Positions 1 to 8,876 are shown, counted from the stretch's first letter. The stretch is 64,000 bases of DNA from Nonomuraea sp. NEAU-A123 (GCF_018603905.1 NZ_JAHFZZ010000002.1:124001-188000), one strand, 5' to 3'. The notes: a model not told the origin generated them from the sequence alone. Made by a program: numbers and translations.

Positions 1-179
1 CAGCGGTCCATCACCGCGGCGTACTGCTCGGGCGTCAGCGCGGCGACCGGATACTGAGGCCCGGCCACGACGGTCAGGCGGGCGAGGGTCTCGGCGTAGC
101 CGGTGCGAGTGGTGACCGCCTGCACCGACTCCAGGAAGCGTTCGACCCTATGTGACAGATAATGCAAGTTCTGTGTCAC
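1..179 (-). CDS. N-terminal part of a probable tyrosine recombinase/integrase (runs off window)
   Basis: Reading leftward from a GTG at 177-179, the frame is open to the window edge (about 59 codons). The peptide contains RVERFLESVQAVT, RTGYAETLARLTVVAG and LTPEQYAAVMDRW. This looks like the SAM-like core-binding domain that precedes the catalytic domain of phage integrases. The catalytic R-H-R-Y residues would lie outside the window and cannot be checked, so the gene may be intact or another remnant like those at 18.4 and 36.2 kb. It lies just past the stop codon of the SARP regulator and is read in the same direction. Family assignment is by pattern only. Confidence 0.5.
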   Translation of the reverse strand, partial: MTQNLHYLSHRVERFLESVQAVTTRTGYAETLARLTVVAGPQYPVAALTPEQYAAVMDR

Positions 180-181
180 AG
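151..181. promoter_or_regulatory. palindrome at the integrase start
   Basis: CTGTGTCACAG (171-181) is a perfect 11-base palindrome overlapping the GTG start of the leftward integrase-like gene. A second half site TGTGACAG lies 20 bases inside the gene at 151-158. It could be an operator for the recombinase gene; no cognate regulator is identifiable. Confidence 0.35.
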
Positions 182-188
182 ATGTGCG

Positions 189-3100
189 CTAGGTGGTTGT
201 TCGCGACCGGGCCTTGGCGGCCCAGTGGGGTGCGTTCCACCGGTCGGCGATGGTGGCGGCCTGGGTGAAGTGGGCGGCGGCCTCGATGCGGCCTAGGAAG
301 ACGGCCAGTTCACCGAGGGTGTGGGCGACCGGGCGCAGCGCCACCGACAGGCTCTCGGCGCCCGCCGGGGGGCCGTTGCGGTGCGGAAGCAGCGTCGCGT
401 AGATCTCCTCGGCGGCGTCGCGGTCGTTCAAGGCGACGCTGGCCATCGCGCGCAACGTGGTGAGGAAGGTGAAGAAGAAGTCGGGGCGGATCGGGCTGGG
501 TGACGCGCGGACCTCGCGGGCTTCAGCGTCCAAGCCGTTGGCGTGGAGGGCGAGCGCGAGCAGGTCGGAGGTCATGGGGCCGAGCGCGGTGTGGAGGGCG
601 CGAACGTCGTCCAGGTGCGCACCGAGCGTGCCGTCGTTCAGCCAGATCGTGGCCAGGGCGAGTTGGAGAAAGCCCGTGTGCACCGATCCGGCGCGCCGCA
701 TGCCCTCGTCGGCCTTGATGTAGAGGAGTTCGGCGTCGGCGAAGCGGCCTTCGATGAGCGCCAGGGCCGCCAGCGTGATCTCGGTGACGGCGATCGCCTC
801 GCGCATTCGATAGGTGCGCGCGAGTTCCAGGGCCTCGGTGATCACCTGGTGCATGGTCACCGGGTCGTTGGCGGCGGCGGCGACGGCGGCATGGTTGAGC
901 AGCCCGGTGACGCGGTAGACCGGCAGGTCGTGCTCGGTGCCGATCTCCACGAGCTCCCGGCAGAGCTTGGCGTCGCCGTGGACTTCGGCCAGGATCTCGA
1001 GTGCCGCGGCCCGCAACCGGGGTTCGGTGGCGAGGTCGAGTGCCTCCTGCGCTGCCTCCAGAACGGTCGGGTCGTCCTCGCCGACCAGTTCGCGCGCGTA
1101 CGCCGTCAGGAGCCGGGACCGCACCGAAGGGGTCAGGTCGCGCTTCAGCAGGCGGCTCAGGCGGTCGATGATGGGCCGGTCCACCGTGCCGTACGTACGG
1201 GCCTGCCAGGGGGTCGGCTCTGTCCATGCGGTGAATGCGGCGATCATCAGGTCGTCGCGGCCCAGGGACTCTGCGTACTCCACGGCTTCACGGCGTGTCT
1301 CGCGGGCGGTTGCGACGGCCCCCGCCCGGATCTGCGCGCGCAGCAGCCTGCCGAGCAATTCGACGCGTTCGTCCGGTCCGGTCGTGTTGGTGACGGCGTC
1401 GGTGAGGAGGTCGGCCGCCACGTCGTGGGCGTAGCGGGCCTCGGCAAGCTCGGCGGCCTGGACGCAGTAGCCGACGGCCTTCGGTGAGCCGGCGCGCGCG
1501 TAGTGATGGGCCAGCGCCGCGATGTCGTCGGTGCCTTCAAGAGCGGCGGCGATTCGGGCGTGCATCCGGGTAGCACGCAATCTGCTGACGTCGGCGATGA
1601 GCGTGTCCCTGACGAGGGCGTGGACGAAGCGGATGAGGCCTGGGCCGGGCTCGTCGAGGAGCCCGGCGATGACGCCCGCGTCCAGGGCGTCCATCACCCC
1701 GTCCTCGTCGGTGTCGGCGGCCTTGACGAGGACGTCCACCGAGCTCTCCCGGCCTGCGACCGCGGCGAGCCGGAGGACGGACACGCCTCCCTCTGGCAGG
1801 CGCGCGAGCCGGCGGCGCAGGACGTCCCGTACGCCTTCGGGGACCTCGGAGAGGGCGACCAGCGCGCCTTCGCCGTTCAGCAGCCGGGCGCTTTCGCGCA
1901 CGTAGAACGGGTTGCCGCCGGTGCGCTCGGCGATCCCTGCGATGGTCTCCTCGTCGGCCTCGCATTCGGTCCGGACGAGCTCCGCGACGGCCTCGTCGTT
2001 CAGCCCCGGCAGCGCTAGGCGCAGGGGCGTGGCGCGCGCGAGGGAGGCCAGCGTTTCGGTGAGGTGCCCGCTCTCGTCCGCGCGGTACGCGGCGACGACC
2101 AGGATCGGGGCCCGCATGCCGAGGCCGCCGCCGAGCAGTTCCAGCGTGGTGGCGTCCGCCCAGTGCAGGTCGTCCAGCACGACGGCGACCGGGCGTTCCG
2201 TGGCGACCGCCGCGAGCCACTTCCACACGGCTTGGCGCAGGCGGAACCGTCCAGCGGTGGCGTCGGCGTTCACCGGCTCGGTGTCGGTGAGCAGCGGCGC
2301 GAGGTCGTCCGCGAACTCGCCCGGGGACGTGGTCGCGGCGGCGGCTCTCAGCGCCTCAGTCCAGGCCCACGCGGGCGGCGCGCTGTCGACATCGGGGCAG
2401 CGGCCGACGGCGACCAGCCACCCGTCACGTTCGAGCCGCCTGCCGAGGTGTTCCAGCAGCGTCGACTTGCCGAGCCCGGCCTCGCCGGTGACAAGGGCGA
2501 TGCGGGCGCCATCGGTGGCGGCCTCGGCGGCGGCCGTGACCAGTGCCGACAGCTGTGCCTGGCGTCCGACGAACGGCGCCTCGATGATCGGAGCCGGCCG
2601 CGGCAGCGGCGCGGTCGGCGGTCGCGGGGGCACGGTCTCGCGCATGACGTCCGTGCGCTGGGTGAGGATCGCCTCCTCCAACGCCGTCAGGTCTGGGCCA
2701 GGGTCGAGCCCGAGCTCCTCGGCGAGGATGCCGCGGGCGCGGCGGAGCGTCGCCAGCGCGTCGGCTTGGCGGCCGCTGCTCCACAGTGCCAGGGCGTGCA
2801 GCCGCCAGCCTTCCTCGCGGAGGGGCTCGTCGCGGGTGAGCCGCTCGGCCTCGGGAACCACCGCGGCGGGGTCGCCGATGCGCAGACCCGCCGCGACGTG
2901 CAGTTCGGTGGCGACCAGGCGCAGCTCGTTCAGCCGGGCCGTCTCGGCGGCGGCCCACGGCTCGTCGACGACCTCGGCGAACGCCGGTCCCTGCCACAGT
3001 CCGAGCGCCTCGGCGAGCCGAGCCTGGGCGACGCGCGGGTCGGTGTCCGTACGGGCTTGGTCGAGCAGGTCCTCGAATCGCCACGCGTCCACCGACTCCG

Positions 3101-3398
3101 GCGGCAGCCGCAGCGCATAACCGGGCGACGCGCTCACCAGCAGCCGGGCCGGCGTGCGCGGCGGACGTCCGGGCTCCAGCAACCGGCGCAGGTTGGACAC
3201 GTACGCCTGCAAGGACATCAGCGCCCGCGCGGGCGGCTCCCCGCGCCACAGGTCCTCGATCATCCGGTCGACCGGTACGACCTGCCCACGCGCCGCCACC
3301 AACAACGCCAGCACGCCCCGCTGCCGCGGCCCGCCCAGGGGAACGGGCTCGCCGCCGACCTCGGCCCCGAAAGAGCCCAGCACCCGGATGAAGACCAT
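189..3398 (-). CDS. SARP/AfsR-type regulator: OmpR-like HTH, BTAD, AAA ATPase and TPR-like tail
   Basis: Large (about 1069 aa) transcription activator. Residues 5-90 form the OmpR/PhoB-like winged helix typical of Streptomyces antibiotic regulatory proteins, starting IRVLGSF and ending in SNLRRLLEPG. Residues about 95-245 are the bacterial transcriptional activation domain (BTAD). An ATPase module follows, with Walker A GEAGLGKST and Walker B VVLDDLHWAD, and then a long helical TPR-like region. ATG at 3396-3398 is preferred over the upstream GTG at 3405-3407 because SARP N-termini normally begin just before the first beta strand. It is divergent from the hemerythrin gene, with three 11-base-spaced heptamers between them (3422-3450). 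It probably activates its neighbours and possibly itself. AfsR-like multidomain SARPs have this architecture. Confidence 0.9.
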   Translation of the reverse strand: MVFIRVLGSFGAEVGGEPVPLGGPRQRGVLALLVAARGQVVPVDRMIEDLWRGEPPARALMSLQAYVSNLRRLLEPGRPPRTPARLLVSASPGYALRLPPESVDAWRFEDLLDQARTDTDPRVAQARLAEALGLWQGPAFAEVVDEPWAAAETARLNELRLVATELHVAAGLRIGDPAAVVPEAERLTRDEPLREEGWRLHALALWSSGRQADALATLRRARGILAEELGLDPGPDLTALEEAILTQRTDVMRETVPPRPPTAPLPRPAPIIEAPFVGRQAQLSALVTAAAEAATDGARIALVTGEAGLGKSTLLEHLGRRLERDGWLVAVGRCPDVDSAPPAWAWTEALRAAAATTSPGEFADDLAPLLTDTEPVNADATAGRFRLRQAVWKWLAAVATERPVAVVLDDLHWADATTLELLGGGLGMRAPILVVAAYRADESGHLTETLASLARATPLRLALPGLNDEAVAELVRTECEADEETIAGIAERTGGNPFYVRESARLLNGEGALVALSEVPEGVRDVLRRRLARLPEGGVSVLRLAAVAGRESSVDVLVKAADTDEDGVMDALDAGVIAGLLDEPGPGLIRFVHALVRDTLIADVSRLRATRMHARIAAALEGTDDIAALAHHYARAGSPKAVGYCVQAAELAEARYAHDVAADLLTDAVTNTTGPDERVELLGRLLRAQIRAGAVATARETRREAVEYAESLGRDDLMIAAFTAWTEPTPWQARTYGTVDRPIIDRLSRLLKRDLTPSVRSRLLTAYARELVGEDDPTVLEAAQEALDLATEPRLRAAALEILAEVHGDAKLCRELVEIGTEHDLPVYRVTGLLNHAAVAAAANDPVTMHQVITEALELARTYRMREAIAVTEITLAALALIEGRFADAELLYIKADEGMRRAGSVHTGFLQLALATIWLNDGTLGAHLDDVRALHTALGPMTSDLLALALHANGLDAEAREVRASPSPIRPDFFFTFLTTLRAMASVALNDRDAAEEIYATLLPHRNGPPAGAESLSVALRPVAHTLGELAVFLGRIEAAAHFTQAATIADRWNAPHWAAKARSRTTT

Positions 3399-3421
3399 GA
3401 TCCGCACATTTTACGTGGACG

Positions 3422-3450
3422 TTCCAAGTCGGCTCCAAATCCCCTCCAAA
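3422..3450 (+). promoter_or_regulatory. SARP box: three heptamer direct repeats, 11-base period
   Basis: TTCCAAG (3422-3428), CTCCAAA (3433-3439) and CTCCAAA (3444-3450) are direct repeats exactly 11 bases apart. This is the known layout of SARP binding sites, which normally sit about 8 bases upstream of a -10 element. The candidate -10 here is the CAGTCT at 3461-3466. The box lies between the SARP gene and the hemerythrin operon, so it is the best candidate operator for that regulator. Confidence 0.6.
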
Positions 3451-3500
3451 CACCCGGGAGCAGTCTGAACACGTCGCAACCGATGAAGGGGCGGGAACAG

Positions 3501-4139
3501 ATGAGCGTCAACACCCAGGACATGGAGATCGTCCACCGCGTGCTCCGCCGTGAGTCACGGCTGCTGATGGAGCTCGTCGCGGCCGTCACCCCGGGGGACA
3601 CCGCTCGCGCCAAGGTGATCGCCGACCACTTCCGCGTCTACCGCATGGGCCTGCACAACCATCACGAGGGCGAGGACGAGCTGCTGTGGCCGCCGCTGCT
3701 TTCCCGGGTGGACCTGGAGGCCGACATCGTCCTGCGCATGCAGGCCCAGCACGAACGCATCGCGGCCACTCTGACCAGGCTGGACGCCACGGTCCCCGCC
3801 TGGGAGGCCACCGCGGGCGCCGACGAACGCGACACCCTCGTGGCCGCCCTCACCGAGCACCGCGCGGTCCTGCTGGAACACCTCGACGACGAGGAGGCCA
3901 CCCTCCTCCCGCTCGCGGCCAAGCACATCACCGAACAGGAGTGGGCCTCCCTGGGCGACCACCTGGTGAACAACACCCCCAAGCTCACCCTGCTCACGCT
4001 CTTCGGCGCCGTCCTGGAAGACGCGAACCCGGCCGAGCGCGCCATCGTCCTCAGCGGCCTGCCCGCCCCGGTCCGCGTCATCTGGCACGTCATCGGCCGC
4101 CCCCGCTACGCCCGCCACATCCGCCGCGTCCGCGGCTGA
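3501..4139 (+). CDS. hemerythrin-domain (HHE cation-binding) protein
   Basis: A 212-aa cytoplasmic protein. The four-helix HHE pattern is visible: an early His in IVHRVLRRES, then LHNHHEGEDELLWPPLL (HxxxE type), a further His in QAQHERI, and HLDDEEATLLPLA near residue 130. These residues usually hold a non-heme di-iron site that binds or senses O2/NO. The start ATG follows a GAAGGGGCGGG ribosome site. It is the first gene downstream of the SARP-type heptamer repeats, and the DUF4267 membrane protein and FAD oxidoreductase follow on the same strand 35 and 22 bases apart, so an operon is likely. The precise role is not known. Confidence 0.85.
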   Translation: MSVNTQDMEIVHRVLRRESRLLMELVAAVTPGDTARAKVIADHFRVYRMGLHNHHEGEDELLWPPLLSRVDLEADIVLRMQAQHERIAATLTRLDATVPAWEATAGADERDTLVAALTEHRAVLLEHLDDEEATLLPLAAKHITEQEWASLGDHLVNNTPKLTLLTLFGAVLEDANPAERAIVLSGLPAPVRVIWHVIGRPRYARHIRRVRG

Positions 4140-4174
4140 ACCCTGCCCAGTCTGAACATCAAAGGAGAACGACC

Positions 4175-4618
4175 ATGTCACTGAAGAAGCTCAACACCGT
4201 CCTGGCCATCGCCGTCGTCCTGTTCACCCTCTACCTCGGGTTGTCCTTCGTCCTGCCCCTCGGGACGTCCTTCCCGGGCCTGCCGAACTGGCCCTCTGGC
4301 GACAGCGGCTTCCCTGTCGTGAAGGGCAGCCGCGAACTCGCGATGGGCCTGGCCATGGGCATCCTGCTGGTGACGGGCCACCGCCGCGCCCTGGGCTGGG
4401 TCCTGCTGATGGTGGCCGTCGCCCCGTTCGGCGACATGGTCAACGTCCTGGCCCACCACGGCTCCACGGCCGCCGCGTTCGGCATCCACGGCCTGACCGC
4501 GGCGCTGATCGCGGTCACGGGGTTGCTGATCCTCCGCGAGACCAGCAAGGCGCGCAAGGCCCAAGAGACCGCCACCCCAGCGTCCGCCGCGCAGCACGGT
4601 ATTCCTTCGCATTTCTGA
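4175..4618 (+). CDS. DUF4267-like small membrane protein
   Basis: A 147-aa protein with four predicted membrane helices: residues 8-30 (NTVLAIAVVLFTLYLGLSFV), about 58-74, 77-95 and 104-121. A polar, Ala-rich cytoplasmic tail follows. The sequence and size resemble the DUF4267/DoxX-like small integral membrane proteins of actinobacteria, whose function is unknown. AAAGGAGAACGACC precedes the ATG. The 11-base string CAGTCTGAACA just upstream (4148-4158) is repeated exactly in front of the hemerythrin gene (3461-3471). It is probably in the SARP-controlled operon. Confidence 0.75.
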   Translation: MSLKKLNTVLAIAVVLFTLYLGLSFVLPLGTSFPGLPNWPSGDSGFPVVKGSRELAMGLAMGILLVTGHRRALGWVLLMVAVAPFGDMVNVLAHHGSTAAAFGIHGLTAALIAVTGLLILRETSKARKAQETATPASAAQHGIPSHF

Positions 4619-4640
4619 GAACTCGAAAAGGGAGACGACG

Positions 4641-5951
4641 ATGACGATCAACGATTTGCGCGGTGTCCTCAAGGGACGCGTGCTCCTGCCCGATGACAAC
4701 GGCTTTGAACAGGCGGCCACCGCGTGGAATCTGACCGTCCGGCAGCCGGTGGCGGCCGTGGCGGAGGCCGCGGATGCCGATGACGTGGCGGCGCTGGTGC
4801 GTTTCGCGCGGCGGGCGGGTATGACGGTGGCCGCGCAGCCGAGCGGGCATGGCGCCTCGGGTGATGTGGACGGCCTGATCCTGTTGCGTACCGGTCTGCT
4901 GAACGAGGTGGAGGTACGCGCGCAGGAGCGCGTGGTCCGGGTGGGTGCGGGCGTGAAGTGGGGGCAGGTGCTGGCGGCGGCCGGTCCGCTGGGTCTGACC
5001 GGCCTGTCCGGCAGCGCGCCGGGGGTCAGCGTGACCGGCTACACCCTGGGCGGTGGGGTCGGCTGGTTCAGCCGCAAGTACGGCTTGGCCTCCGACAGCG
5101 TGCGGGCTATCGACATCGTGGACGCCGATGGCGAGCCGGGCCGGGTGAGCGCCGAGTCCGATCCCGAGCTGTTCTGGGCGCTGCGCGGCGGTGGCGGGGA
5201 CTTCGCGGTGGTGACCGCCCTCGAACTCGAGCTGTATCCCGCGCCAGTCCTGTACGGCGGGCGCGTGATCTGGCCGGAGCACCGGACCAGGGAGGTGTAC
5301 GACGCGTTCCTGGAGATCACCGCCGAGGCGCCGCGTGAACTCAGTGTCTGGATCAACCGGCTCCAGCCACCCGGCGCGCCGCCGATGGTCACGCTGGATC
5401 TGGCCTACCTGGGTGAGGCGGGTCAGGGGGAGGACCTGCTGGCGCGCATCGACAAGATCGAGGGCGCGATCTCCGACAGTCGCGGCGTCGTCCCGGTTGC
5501 CGACCTGGGCGCCATCGCCGCCGAGCCCACCGATCCGGCCCCATCCATCACTCGTGCGGAGTTGCTCACCGGCCTGGACGCGGACGCGGTGGAGCTCCTG
5601 CTGGCCAAGCCGATCGAACCGCTCATCAACGTGCAGATCAGGCACCTGGGCGGGGCGCTCGCCGAGCCGGGCGGCGGGGCTGGTGCGAGCGGCGCGGTGG
5701 CTGAGCCGTACCTGCTCGGCCTGCTGGGTCTCGGCCTGCCGCACGCGGCCGATGCGACGCGCGCCAAGCAGGCCGAGGTCGTGGCCGACCTGGAGGCCTA
5801 CATCAGCGGCCGCAAGCCGTACACCCTGCTGTCCCCCGGTGACACGGCCGCGAAGTCCTTCTCCGCCAGCGCGCTCACGCGGCTGCGGGAGATCAAGCGG
5901 GCCCGTGACCCGCACAACGTGTTCCGCGCGAACTACCCGGTGCTCGGATAG
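4641..5951 (+). CDS. FAD-linked oxidoreductase, BBE/PCMH (berberine-bridge-like) family
   Basis: A 436-aa flavoprotein. Residues about 32-200 form the PCMH-type FAD-binding domain: QPVAAVAEAADADDVAALV, QPSGHGASG with the His that in this family can bind FAD covalently, GYTLGGGVGWFSRKYG, and LFWALRGGGGDFAVV. The C-terminal HNVFRANYPV (residues about 425-434) is the BBE motif. Such enzymes oxidise alcohols, sugars or secondary metabolites with O2. No secretion signal is visible. GGGAGACGACG precedes the ATG. It is the third gene downstream of the SARP box. The substrate cannot be deduced. Confidence 0.88.
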   Translation: MTINDLRGVLKGRVLLPDDNGFEQAATAWNLTVRQPVAAVAEAADADDVAALVRFARRAGMTVAAQPSGHGASGDVDGLILLRTGLLNEVEVRAQERVVRVGAGVKWGQVLAAAGPLGLTGLSGSAPGVSVTGYTLGGGVGWFSRKYGLASDSVRAIDIVDADGEPGRVSAESDPELFWALRGGGGDFAVVTALELELYPAPVLYGGRVIWPEHRTREVYDAFLEITAEAPRELSVWINRLQPPGAPPMVTLDLAYLGEAGQGEDLLARIDKIEGAISDSRGVVPVADLGAIAAEPTDPAPSITRAELLTGLDADAVELLLAKPIEPLINVQIRHLGGALAEPGGGAGASGAVAEPYLLGLLGLGLPHAADATRAKQAEVVADLEAYISGRKPYTLLSPGDTAAKSFSASALTRLREIKRARDPHNVFRANYPVLG

Positions 5952-6175
5952 ATCGCTTCCCAGCAGGTCACGGCCCCTCCGCCCACCGGGGCGGCGGGGC
6001 CGCACCGAACCCGCGTGACAGATGTCGCCGCGAGCACTGTGAAGGACACACCCACACAGGAAGGACTCGCACAATGAGAGGTATCCGGTGCACCGTAGCG
6101 ATCAGCAGATGCGACGGCGACTCGACCGCAGCCCGCGCCCGCCAGGACGCCAGCACCGAATCGGCGCAGAACCTA

Positions 6176-6828
6176 TCAGGGCGTCAGTCCCAGCTCACGC
6201 AGTTGCACGGGCCGCAGCAGCCGCCAGCCGCTGGTGTCGAGCTTGGCCAGCTCCGCCTCCACATCCACGTTGATGACGCCGAAGAAGTTGATGTTGTCGC
6301 TGTGCCCGGGCGAGATGTGCGAAAGGATCTCTTCGCTCACTTCCCGGCCCTGGGAGCGCAGCTCCGGATGCGGCCGGGTGATGGTGCCCTGCTGGGCGTA
6401 GTGCAAGTCGCGGCGCAGCGCGTGCAGGCTCTCGCTCTTGTTCAATTGCCGCGAGATCTTCCTCCTGAAGGCCGGGTCTGACAGGTATTTGGCCAGGTGG
6501 ACGGTCCTTCTGAGCATGCCCCACTCCTTCAGCGCGGCGGCCAGGGTGTTCTGCCGCGAGGCGACCGACCACTTGCCGACGATCAGCGAGGCGGTGGCCT
6601 GGCGTGCGGGTAGCGCTTGGAGATCTCGGTCGGGGTGTCGTCACGGACCACGGTGACCCGGGTCGGATCCCGCATCCTCGGCGTGCGGGCCTTGCCGACC
6701 AGGTCGAACAGCGCAAAGTTGATGAGCGTGGCGCCGTGCGTATCTGTTGCGTGCTCGGCGATCGGAAGGTCGGTGGCGTTGCCGAGGAAGTCGTCCAGGA
6801 CATAGGGCGCCTCCCGCGCCGTCGGCAC
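6176..6828 (-). pseudogene. tnpA: Tn3-family transposase, decayed C-terminal part
   Basis: Leftward frames carry Tn3-transposase sequence. PTAREAPYVLDDFLGN and EHATDTHGATLINFALFDL (6828 to about 6600) include the catalytic DTHG context. After frame changes and gaps come LAKYLSDPAFRRKISRQLNK and LRRDLHYAQQGTI, then INFFGVINVDVEAEL close to the C-terminus. Segments between YPHA and the WGMLRR region, and between QQGTI and LRSQGRE, are missing. The reading frame breaks near 6590, and no start or complete frame remains. The upstream half of what is probably the same gene lies at 8889-9320, beyond an intervening regulator-pump pair. Confidence 0.85.
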
Positions 6829-6896
6829 GATGATCTTCGTGCTCGGGGATAGATCCGTTAGACCAGCGCCATATTGCTAGGCCTAAACCCCTTGCG

Positions 6897-6922
6897 CAAT
6901 GGTCAAGGATCGTTGACCATTG
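6897..6922. promoter_or_regulatory. perfect 10-base inverted repeat, ArsR-type operator
   Basis: CAATGGTCAA (6897-6906), a six-base spacer and TTGACCATTG (6913-6922) form a perfect inverted repeat that ends five bases before the regulator ATG at 6928. The position and symmetry are those of an autoregulatory operator for the HTH gene and the coupled pump. Confidence 0.7.
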
Positions 6923-6927
6923 TCCGC

Positions 6928-7467
6928 ATGCCTACCGATGATCTCCCCGAGACGTTTCACGTCACCACTGACGAGCAGCTACGCGCCGTCTCCAATCTCA
7001 CGCGTCACCGGATCATGGCCGTGCTCCGCTTCGAGCCGGCGACGATCACGCAGATCGCCCAGCGGGTGGGCCTTGCGAAGGGGAGTTCCAGCTATCACGT
7101 GCGGCTACTGGAGCGGGCCGGCCTGGTGAAGGTGGTGCGGACGCGGAAAGTGAGAGGGGTCACCGAGCGGTACTACGCGATGGCCGCGCGGTCGATCGAG
7201 CTGCCGGATCCAGGGCCGGGGCAGCCGGACGTGCTGCTGCGGAACGCGGTGGCGGACCTGGAGGCGTCGCCGGTGGATGGTGAGCGGCACGTACGGATGG
7301 CACATCTGCGACTCACCGAGGAGCAGTTCACGGAGCTGGGGGCGCGGCTGCAGGCACTGGCGGATGAGTACCGGACGCTGTCTGATCCATCGCTTCCAGA
7401 CGTGTCGCTGGTCTTCGCGCTGTTCCGGCCGGCTCCGCGCCAGCAGGTCGAGGGGGACGCCAAGTGA
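6928..7467 (+). CDS. ArsR/helix-turn-helix regulator of the adjacent MFS pump
   Basis: A 179-aa winged-helix repressor. The DNA-binding domain spans residues about 15-90: LRAVSNLTRHRIMAVLRFEP, ITQIAQRVGLAKGSSSYHVRLLERAGLV as the recognition helix, then a wing RTRKVRGVTERYY. The C-terminal part is a helical domain of the HTH_20 type seen in actinobacterial drug-response regulators. ATG 6928 is chosen over upstream codons because the palindrome at 6897-6922 would otherwise be coding. The stop overlaps the MFS start (GTGA), so the two are translationally coupled. Tn3 transposase debris flanks the pair. Confidence 0.85.
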   Translation: MPTDDLPETFHVTTDEQLRAVSNLTRHRIMAVLRFEPATITQIAQRVGLAKGSSSYHVRLLERAGLVKVVRTRKVRGVTERYYAMAARSIELPDPGPGQPDVLLRNAVADLEASPVDGERHVRMAHLRLTEEQFTELGARLQALADEYRTLSDPSLPDVSLVFALFRPAPRQQVEGDAK

Positions 7468-8768
7468 CCCCGAATCTGACAAATGATGTGGCGAAGTTGC
7501 CCACCGGGTTCGGGCGACTGTGGACCGCGCAGACGGTGTCCTCGCTCGGTGACGGGGTGACGCATGCCGCGCTGCCGCTGCTGGCATTGACGTTGACGCG
7601 GGATCCGATGGCGCTGGCCGTCGTCGCGGCCGCCGGGACACTGCCCTGGCTGCTGTTCGGAGTGCTCGGCGGTGCGCTGGTGGACCGCTGGGACCGCCGC
7701 CGCACGATGTGGGTCACGGACGCCGCACGTGCGGTGCTGCTCGCCATACCCGCTGCGGCGGCGGCGCTCGATGTGCTGAGCATCCCGCTGCTGGCGGCCG
7801 TCGCGTTCCTGCTCGCCCTCGGCGGGCTGTTCTTCGACACGGCCGCCACGGCGTACCTGCCGGATCTGCTCGGCCGCGACCCCGCCCAGCTGGAACGCGC
7901 CAACGCTCGCCTGCGCGGCGCCCAGACCGCAGCGTCCGGCTTCGCCGGGCCACCTGCGGGCAGTGCGCTGCTCGCGCTCGGACGTTCGGTTCCGCTGCTC
8001 GCCGACGCGGTGTCGTTCGCGCTGTCCGCACTGCTCGTCCGGTCGCTGCCCGCCGTGCCGCGGCCGGCCGCAAGCGCCCGCGAGTCGCTGCTCCGGCAGG
8101 CGCGGGCCGGGGCCTCCTACGTCTTCCGGGACCGGCTGCTGCTCGGGCTCGCGCTCCGTCCGGCGGTCGGGAACGTCGCTTTCCTAGCCGTGGAGACCGT
8201 CCTGGCCCTGTTCGCCCGTGAACGTCTCGGCGTCGGCGCCTTCGGCTTCGGCCTGCTCCTCACCGCCGAGGCCACCGGCGGCCTGCTCGGCGCGGGCATC
8301 GCCTCCTTCCTCGGCCGGCGCCTGGGCACCGGCACCGCGCTGACCTGCACCGCCGCAATCGAGGGCCTCGCCATCCTGGGGCTCGCCTCTGCCCCGAACC
8401 CGTACGTGGCCGGGCTCGCGCTCGCCGTCTGCGGGGCGGGCATGGGCGCCACGATGGTGCTCGGCCCCTCCCTCCGGCAGGCCATCGTCCCCGCCCACCT
8501 GATGGGCCGGGTCGCCTCCACCTCCCGCATGCTCGCCATGTGCGCCGCCCCGTTCGGTGCCTTCCTCGGCGGCTGGCTGGCCACCACCTACGACCTGAGC
8601 ACCCCGCTCTACGCCGCCGCCGGCCTCCTGCTCACCATGACCGCTGTCACCGCGACCATGACCAGCAACCGCCGCGTCGAGACCGCACTGCGCAGCGCGC
8701 GCCTGCAAGCCGACCCGGCCGACCAGCACCCCACCAAAGAGAGCGCTGTACACACCACATCCAGGTGA
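7464..8768 (+). CDS. MFS efflux transporter (MDR type, 12 membrane segments)
   Basis: A 434-aa major facilitator protein. It opens with FGRLWTAQTVSSLGDGVTHAALPLLAL and has the loop motif GGALVDRWDRRRTMW after the second helix, as in the actinobacterial MFS drug exporters related to the enterobactin exporter (DHA3) family. Hydrophobic segments continue to about residue 400, followed by a short polar tail. GTG start 7464 overlaps the regulator stop. Regulation through the upstream palindrome is inferred. The substrate is unknown, probably a hydrophobic drug or metabolite. Confidence 0.88.
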   Translation: MTPNLTNDVAKLPTGFGRLWTAQTVSSLGDGVTHAALPLLALTLTRDPMALAVVAAAGTLPWLLFGVLGGALVDRWDRRRTMWVTDAARAVLLAIPAAAAALDVLSIPLLAAVAFLLALGGLFFDTAATAYLPDLLGRDPAQLERANARLRGAQTAASGFAGPPAGSALLALGRSVPLLADAVSFALSALLVRSLPAVPRPAASARESLLRQARAGASYVFRDRLLLGLALRPAVGNVAFLAVETVLALFARERLGVGAFGFGLLLTAEATGGLLGAGIASFLGRRLGTGTALTCTAAIEGLAILGLASAPNPYVAGLALAVCGAGMGATMVLGPSLRQAIVPAHLMGRVASTSRMLAMCAAPFGAFLGGWLATTYDLSTPLYAAAGLLLTMTAVTATMTSNRRVETALRSARLQADPADQHPTKESAVHTTSR

Positions 8769-8802
8769 CGGGCATCGCTTGCAGGCCACAACACCTCCAC
8801 CC

Positions 8803-8876
8803 GCATCGGAACGGTCAGTGGCGACAAGCCGAGCCCCGCAAGCTGCTCTGACGCCACTGACCGCTCGGTTGCTGCA
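8803..8876. repeat. structured repeat element, copy A (pair with 18642-18717)
   Basis: GCATCGGA (8803-8810) leads into a perfect 12-base inverted repeat, CGGTCAGTGGCG (8812-8823) and CGCCACTGACCG (8852-8863), then GTTGCTG. The same order, spacing and most bases recur in direct orientation at 18642-18717. Copy A sits beside the Tn3 transposase piece; copy B sits immediately upstream of a tyrosine recombinase remnant. It could be the internal recombination site of a Tn3-type element with a TnpI-like recombinase (as in Tn4430). Confidence 0.5.

Noticed and set aside
2064..3500. long rightward frame continuing into the hemerythrin gene
   Set aside because: Antisense to the SARP gene; the hemerythrin start at 3501 has its own ribosome site.
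6074..6175. ATG with a good AGGAAGGA ribosome site beginning a short rightward frame
   Set aside because: The frame runs antisense into the Tn3 remnant and the first 34 codons match nothing recognisable; could be the stub of an interrupted gene but cannot be supported.
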